Shown: piece by piece, positions 57,700 through 64,000 of the stretch
Layout of the letters: the number at the start of each line of letters is the position of its first letter
How positions within the stretch are numbered: position 1 is the stretch's first letter
Source: Punica granatum
Taxonomy: Eukaryota; Streptophyta; Magnoliopsida; Myrtales; Lythraceae
Assembly: GCF_007655135.1 (NCBI RefSeq)
Contig: NC_045127.1
Span: 248,001 to 312,000, forward strand
Reading direction: 5' to 3'
Length of the DNA: 64,000 bases
The notes under the pieces: model-generated
The model's database searches: none
The model's input: only the letters and a program-made list of their open reading frames with translations
Told to the model about the DNA's origin: nothing
Program-made: the position numbers and the translations under genes

Positions 57700-60590
57700 A
57701 TTGCTTTGATCAAGAAATATCAATATATCCTTGAGCAAAGATGCTCGCAATGATTCATCTCACAATCTACAATGTCACAGTCGATGGGAGACAACATAGG
57801 GATGATATCTCGCTCGAAAAACTTAAGAACTAGTTTCTACATGGAGAAATGCGATAATTTCAATCAAATGATGATATGCAGAAAGAAAGTAAATACATAA
57901 TTGATAAGTTCGAAGATTGTTCCAACAGAGAATTATATTGAAAAATCTAGTTTTATAGGATCAAAAAATCGAGTTCCACACTTTTTTTTTCAAATAAATA
58001 AAAGTTGTCGTCACACATCACATCATATAAAGATATTTTTAGAAGGTTTTTTTTTGCTGAATTATCTTTAGAAGGTTAGTTTATAGGTATTCACTAAAAA
58101 TTTAGTCCTACCAAGTTGACGGCTAAAGCAAATGCATACATTTTTTTATTTCGAGTTCTTTCTTTTCATTTTCTTTTAATTTACAACGTGATTCCTAAAA
58201 ATTTCAAAACATATAGAAGTCCTCTTGAAGTATTAGGTACAATAGAAATCATCCACCATTCTAACCTCTGACCACCGATACAATGAAGTTACACAACACA
58301 TTATGTGTAGTGACTAATACAAGGTCATTGTAACCCTGAATTACAGAAAAATGCCACTTGCAAGAAAAGTGGTAACCTGAAGTACGATTCCTAGGGGTAA
58401 TGTTGTATTTGGAAGTCCATTCGGGGCCGCGCAATCTGTATGGACCATAACAAATGAAGTTCACTTGAAAAGGAAATGCTAATTTGAGTTCTAGGGAACA
58501 GACATGTTGATTGATTGCTTCCAATTTCTCAAAGAACACTGCAAACAATTTGATTACATCTAAGTGAAAAAAATCTATAGTAAATTTTTCTCAGCCAAAA
58601 CCAGCATTTAGGCTTATATTATATATAGCTAAAGCATCAAAGGTTCCAACGTTTCTATGATGAGAACATAATTGTTCTTGTCTTGAGAATGTGAGGAGAA
58701 CATAAATGTTCTTGTCTTGAGGATATATATCAAGTGAGATACCGCTCTGCCGTTTGGAATTGATCACAAGGTGAGTCAAGGTATCAGTCCATCTATGAAA
58801 ACTATAGCCATAACTTGACTACATCGTAGGCTGTAAATTCAACGACCGCCAAAGAAACAACCTACACAATAAAAATTATCAAGAAATCAACTTGTACAGC
58901 TCCTTGTATGCAACATATGTTCCCTGATATAATTGATGGTCAAGCCCACGTAGAGTTGCCTCCATCCTTGGTCACGAGCGATAGAAGTTAATTAGCGCCT
59001 ACATGGTGCTGTTATACCAAAATTCTCATGCACCTTATTCTTGACCCAGATAAATCAAACATAAGATGGTAAGACCGTAGATCAGCTCGAATTTCACATT
59101 AGTTTTTCATGCAAAGTATATTTGATATCCTGTAGCGTCCAGCTTATTTTCTAGGCAGTGGGCTCACCAGCTAATATAAGCACGCTTTTCTTCAATTGGG
59201 TGAATCGCTAGGTCCAAGGATGAGATGAACCAAAGATTGAGAAAATTAGGTTGAGATTAATATCATGATGACTTGTAGCATGCATCCGCATCTCTCTTCG
59301 GATCACATCCAAGGAGGACGTGAAGGTTTGCCCGACAACCCGGCCACATCTCCAATCCTTCTAGTCCTTGGAGACCTGTTGCTTGAGCTTTTCATGCACA
59401 TATTATTTCTGGCCAGTTACATATTGGGAGGATCCCGACAAACGTGGGACCTGAATATAGTATTAAATAGAAAATTGCACCAAATTTGCAAAAACCAAAA
59501 GAAGGATGAAGCAAAAAAATCCTCAAACTAAACATACCTTATTATGCGCCAAAGCCTGGATAAAAAGCATGTATTCCGCCTTTTTCTGTGAATTTAGTCG
59601 AACACATCTAGTAGCCTCTAATGCCGAGATTGAGAATGCCGCTTTCATACGGCGTAACGGCAGCTATGCTGTTGAGCCCCAACTTGTAATGCACAATTGA
59701 TCAGTCTATCATAGAAATAAGATTAGCCTAGAGAAGCGAATGTCCTTATGGCTTCTTGGAAATTATAGTTCCACCTAAATTTTTTCCGAATCCCCATATA
59801 AATATTAGCCCTAATACAAGACAGTGATTTTGATGAAAACCAAAGTAATGTTCAAGTGTATTGGAAAAGACTCAGCCAATTTCAATCATGTGCGATAACT
59901 GGGCCATTCCATCAAACATGCAGTATGCACAACGATAATTGACAATTTGCAAATACATTATCCAAAAAGAATAAAGGCTAGGTTTGACAACAAGCCATTA
60001 GAAAAAAAAAATTATAAATTCAAAAGGAAGAAGAAAGAATTACTTGACCGGGGGTGTGTGGACGCAAATCAATAAAATATCGAGGCTGGAGCAAACTCTA
60101 AATTCATCTTGTGAGAAGACGTTGAACTGATGAGTGGAGGAAGAGGAGCTAGGTCGGACAATGTGCGGATCGGCAAAGGAGGAAAGTAGAGGCAAGATTA
60201 AGCCTGTGGCGTCCGACTGTGTATGGGATCAGAAGATATTGTACTGTTGCCAAAGGCTAGGCAGCGTCCGATAGCGTTTATTACGGTGAAGAAGAGCATC
60301 AGTTTATTGTGGAAGCACCATTTGGCATCCTACCCGTAGAAAGAAACAGCCAATACTTTATGGATCTGCCAGAGCGATAGAGTAAACAGATTTTTTTTTT
60401 TTGTGAGAGTCTACAAGTAGCCTATGGGAGAGGCAAACTGGTGATATTTGAGAGAAAAACAGTTATACGTTCCCTAAGAAGACGTGGCTGGACTAGAGTC
60501 CCTAAAGTGAAAAGCGGTTACAAGGTATATATAGAATTTCAAAAAATCATAGGGGCATTTTAGGAAGTGAGATATGGAGAAATAAAATTG
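57700..60590. other. Intergenic region without recognised genes
   Basis: It has some longer frames, for example minus 58548-58261 and plus 59265-59531, and a somewhat higher GC content than the flanks. None shows a domain I recognise. A decayed gene or a long non-coding RNA is possible. I see no splice pattern that joins them convincingly. Confidence 0.4.
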
Positions 60591-60599
60591 AGGCCCGTA

Positions 60600-60722
60600 C
60601 TTTCCCGGTCGATTCGGGGTCGGGGCCGGTAATCGGCGACCCTGACCCCTCTACCGAGGGCGTCGGCACCCACAGAGGACGCCGGCGCCCTCGGTGAATC
60701 GGCGACCCCGACCCCCTCCCCC
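60600..60722. repeat. GC-rich island with internal direct and inverted repeats
   Basis: About 120 bp of GC-rich sequence in AT-rich DNA. AATCGGCGACCCTGACCCCT (60631) recurs nearly exactly at 60697. CCGAGGGCGTCGGC mirrors GCCGGCGCCCTCGG between them, forming a potential stem. I cannot assign it to a known element. Confidence 0.6.
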
Positions 60723-63240
60723 TTCGATTTTTCTTTATAGGACTAAAATGAAACAAAATAGAAAGTTGAAGATATGAATGATAAAAGAAAAAGATTTATG
60801 ATCAAAATTATTAAAAGGCTAAAGATTGAGGACTGAAAATAAAAAAAATTAATGTTGTAACCCCCTATGTCTAACGGAACAAATGTCTAATTATCCCAAA
60901 CAAAAAAACAAAGTGCGATTTGTCTCGATCCCAAATCACAATGGGATTTTTGTCTTTTTCCCATAAATTTTTTCTTTCCTCTTTTTCTTTTTTTTTTCAA
61001 TGTAAAAACATCATATGGCATTTCAATTGAGTATTATTATTATTATTATTAATTCAGGGATGAAGCCAGGTTTCAAACTACCGTCATCAAAATTTTAAAA
61101 GCCTTCTCATGTCGCCATGTCAATATTTTAAATTTTTTAAATTTTTTAAAAAACTTTTATAATATAATTTCAATATATAGTTTCTTATTAAATAGAGTTT
61201 CTATTATCATTATATGTGATATATTTTTTACACTATATAAAATGTGCTATATATATATATATAAATATATAATATCTAACCGATAAATACTCATATACGT
61301 AAACCCATTTATGAATATGAATATTAATATATAGCTGCTTACATGAACCCAATTCACGAAATCCAAATTGTCTTCAACATAAATAAAAAAAATTACAAAC
61401 TCTAAGACGGTTAAGAGAAAAATCACCTCGCGAGAAATCAAGATTGAAATCCAAGCAAAACCCAGCTTAATGACAGACGAACTGGGAAGGAAACCCCTGA
61501 ATGTCGTAATTCGTCAAACTGGAATCACATCACATCCCTAGCCCCAAAAAAAAAAAATGGTATCACATCAAAACCCAACTCATAGACAGACGAACAGGGC
61601 AATATAAACCCTAAATTTGTTGTTTAATTGCGTCTCCCTCCCACTTAAAACGGGCTTTAATGAAGAATCTCAGGGGCTAACAAGAACGAAATTTACCAAA
61701 ATTTCTCCAGCAGAAGAAAAAAATCCTAACTTTATCAGTGCTAAAAGAAGTCGTGGTCGCCGGCCTGGGCGCCCCTTTCCCCAATTTAGTCGAGTTATTA
61801 ATTAAAAAGAAAATTACAAGGAGAAGAAGAAGGAGAGAGAGCGCTCTGATGAGCTTCTGACAGGAGCTTCCGATGATGACCGAAGACACCCACGACCAAT
61901 CACGGGGATAGTAGGGGTAAGAGGAGAGGGAAGAGAGGAATTTTTTTTAATAATTTAATTTATTTTAATTAAAAGATAAAATTTCTGTTATAGTATATGA
62001 GCCACATCAGATGTCCTTTGCCACGTCAAGCGACACATAATGAAAAACTCATGACATCAATGAAAATTATGGGAATGCAGTTAATTGTAACATTTAAAAA
62101 AATTTTGTACCAAATTATTATAAAAAAAAAATTTTGTACCAAATTATTATAAAAAAAAAATTTTGTACCAACCGTGTAACTTTTTACAAGGTTAGTTTTT
62201 AAAAATATATAGATACGATTTGTGGAATTATCTTTTATTTTCTCGATAATTTTAGCTTTCTATAAAAAAATATTTTTTAATATTTTAATTCTTTAAAAGA
62301 TATAAATATATATTTGTGAGACCGATCATCATTTTCTAGGATTTTTTAAGTTTTTTTTAAAGGAATTTTTAAAAATGTGCCTATCTTGTTGCATGTTCCG
62401 CCTGGCATTAGGTACTTCCCTCGATAATAGAAGAATATGAGAAAGGATCAAAATCAAGAGGTATATCTACTGTTGATGTTGTGCTTGGGAATCTGAACAC
62501 GAAGATACAGGAAAATAGTTTGGGAGGAGGATCGGCCGAAGCATGAATTGAATTGAGTGATTGCCCGGATAAAACAGCTAGAGGAACTTTGTGCGCTGTA
62601 TGTTGCATGGAACGCCGGTAATTAATTAAGGCGCTAAACTTGAAGTTGAAGGAGGGAAAGGAGGAGGAGTAGGAGCAGGAGGGGAGCTACCGTAGGAAGG
62701 CCCCGAGCTAAGCTAGAGGCTGTTCGAGTTTTATCTCGATTGGGGTGTGCGTCATTGTCTCGGACCTACATCCACGCTGCTCAAAACCCTAAAAGGTGCA
62801 CCAGCAGCTAGCCCAAGGTCTTGTTAATTGATTTTACGATAAGTAAAATATGAGATCGTTGGCAGCATATATATATATGTGTGTGTATGTAAATGTTTAT
62901 AAGCCGAATATGAGATCGTCGGCAGACAATTCCTCTGTAAGCTGTATCTATATGATCTATTTCTCCTATCTGATTCTGATCCGATCCTATACGAATTACG
63001 AAGCCAAAAAACCAGGTGTGGTATTAATTTGCGGATCATATAGATGAAGTAGATTCATAAAGTAATTCAATTTCAGCCTTGCAATTGCAGAGATTAAAAT
63101 TTAGAAAAATAAAAATAAAAAAGATATTCTCCATGAAATAACAAAGCAAATTGAGGGTGCTCTATGCTATTTGCTGATCGATATAAAATATATTCGCGTT
63201 TCTTCCTTCCTTCCTTCCTTCCTTCCTACTGGATTAAAAA
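60723..63240. other. AT-rich spacer, no gene recognised
   Basis: Apart from the tandem repeat at 62.1 kb, a TA-rich tract near 61,250 and a TTCC repeat near 63,206-63,227, I see nothing I can name. Short frames here have no recognisable domains. Confidence 0.4.
62094..62170. repeat. 29-bp tandem repeat (AATTTTGTACCAAATTATTATAA type), about 2.7 copies
   Basis: AATTTTGTACC recurs at 62101, 62130 and 62159. The minus strand around it (TTACACGGTTGGTACAAAA, then TGACGTGGC) resembles the outer part of the MULE inverted repeat at 14.6/16.3 kb. It may be one end of a related, otherwise unrecognised element. Confidence 0.5.
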
Positions 63241-63370
63241 TGTCTAGCTTAGTATCCCCGAGCTAGCTAGCACCCCTTGGCCAGGGGAGAACTCGATCCG
63301 TCTGGAGGGGAGAGGAATAGGATGGAGGTCCGACACCATATCGACGAGCACCCCTTGACTCAGTATGATC

Positions 63371-64000
63371 TGGATTAGGAGAGACTCACCTGCTGCGATT
63401 GTGACACTCCCTTCCAACTCCCCGAATATTATTGCCCCAATTGCAAGTACTGGCACGCAGTTTACTGCCCCGGATGTGGAGAAATCATCCAAGGCGAAAC
63501 TTGTGTCTACCCTGAATCGATCCGAATGCTGCTTCTTCGTCCGCAGATCTTGCACTGATAAATGGTCGCAGCAGATAAAAGCATCCCTTTCACCCACTCC
63601 ACCCTCTGAACATTTACTATAGGAGAACGGATTCGGAGTATATACGAAAATATACCTGCAGCGCTTGCCATAAAGTCACCTGGTGCTCCGTGTATCATTG
63701 TGGAGAGTGCTCGTTCAGCCTCTGCCTTGAATTAATGTGTTTCGATGAATCCCGCCACAAAGATCGAAGATGGAAACTAAATCCTCTATCCTTACGAGAA
63801 CACGACCTTTAGACAGCGCTGTAGCGTGCGTCTGCAATGAGAAGGACCGGCAAACTTTCGTCTTCTTCTGCATGGTTCCCACGAGTGGTTACGCTGTTCA
63901 TGTCCATTTTGCATGCGCTCCGCTTTCTTTTCCTGAAACTGTGAAGCATCTATACCATCATCACAGGCTTGTTCTCATTAAGCCCAAGGCTGATCGAGAC
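63371..64000 (+). pseudogene. DC1 (Cys/His-rich C1-like) domain gene, decayed and cut by the window end
   Basis: Three DC1-type zinc-binding modules lie in different frames. LTCCDCDTPFQLPEYYC with CKYWHAVYCPGC is at about 63380-63490. YTCSACHKVTWCSVYHCGEC with SFSLCLELMCF is at about 63650-63745. CNEKDRQTFVFFC through HVHFACAPLSFP to KHLYHHHRLVLIKPKA runs from about 63835 to the end. Stops and frame changes separate them and no start codon is evident. Plant DC1 proteins are usually intron-poor with many repeats, so this looks like a relic whose remainder is beyond the window. Introns cannot be fully excluded. Confidence 0.65.

Noticed and set aside
58261..59700. Possible gene formed by several frames of 60-95 codons
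   Set aside because: No family recognised, no consistent strand or splice pattern, so I left it as unannotated spacer.
62094..62170. CRISPR-like array
   Set aside because: Contiguous 29-bp tandem repeats with no spacers, in plant nuclear DNA.

Overview
This window is nuclear DNA from a flowering plant, most likely a eudicot; I cannot fix the species. The evidence is GT-AG introns, AT-rich intergenic DNA, and plant-only families (P2B Ca2+-ATPase, LBD, O-fucosyltransferase/MSR, F-box/kelch, DC1). Plant transposons are also present (Tnt1-like Copia, L1-type LINE, hAT, PIF/Harbinger and Mutator elements). There is no bacterial operon, CRISPR array or viral genome.

Layout. 1-1.3 kb: AT-rich spacer. 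1.7-4.9 kb (+): membrane-anchored kelch protein, 7 exons. 5.6-8.3 kb (-): F-box/kelch protein, 2 exons, convergent with the first. 8.6-9.15 kb: hAT-type MITE with an 8-bp target duplication and an internal tRNA-like segment. 10.7-14.2 kb (-): plastid PNPOx-like flavin-binding gene with two frame breaks and a missing exon. 14.4-18.2 kb: a transposon nest. A Harbinger-type MITE is split by a Pack-MULE-like element, and a second Harbinger element with a decayed Myb-like gene abuts it. 19.6-23.3 kb: decayed Copia relic carrying two small insertions. 24.1-24.7 kb: long inverted repeat. 25.4-35.2 kb (+): complete 33-exon autoinhibited Ca2+-ATPase (ACA8/ACA10 type, 1080 aa as I splice it). 35.6-43.4 kb (-): decayed LINE split by a young, intact Tnt1-like Copia element (36,237-41,630). 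43.9-44.6 kb (-): broken LBD gene. 45.4-48.8 kb (-): MSR-type O-fucosyltransferase, 6 exons, 412 aa. 49.2-63.3 kb: gene-poor DNA with MITEs, one of which carries a fragment resembling the C-terminus of the BRR2 splicing helicase. 63.4-64 kb (+): decayed DC1 zinc-finger gene running off the window.

From memory, the closest Arabidopsis relatives of the kelch, F-box/kelch, PNPOx and MSR genes are At1g51540, At1g51550, At1g51560 and At1g51630. The block therefore looks like conserved synteny later filled by transposons. The genes do not form a pathway.

I found no clearly new biological system. The most interesting items are two gene-capturing DNA transposons, the tRNA-like MITE, the nested insertions with readable target duplications, two GC-AG introns in the Ca2+-ATPase, and the lesions in the PNPOx gene. 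Exon boundaries were worked out by eye from reading frame, splice dinucleotides and family conservation, with no transcript evidence.
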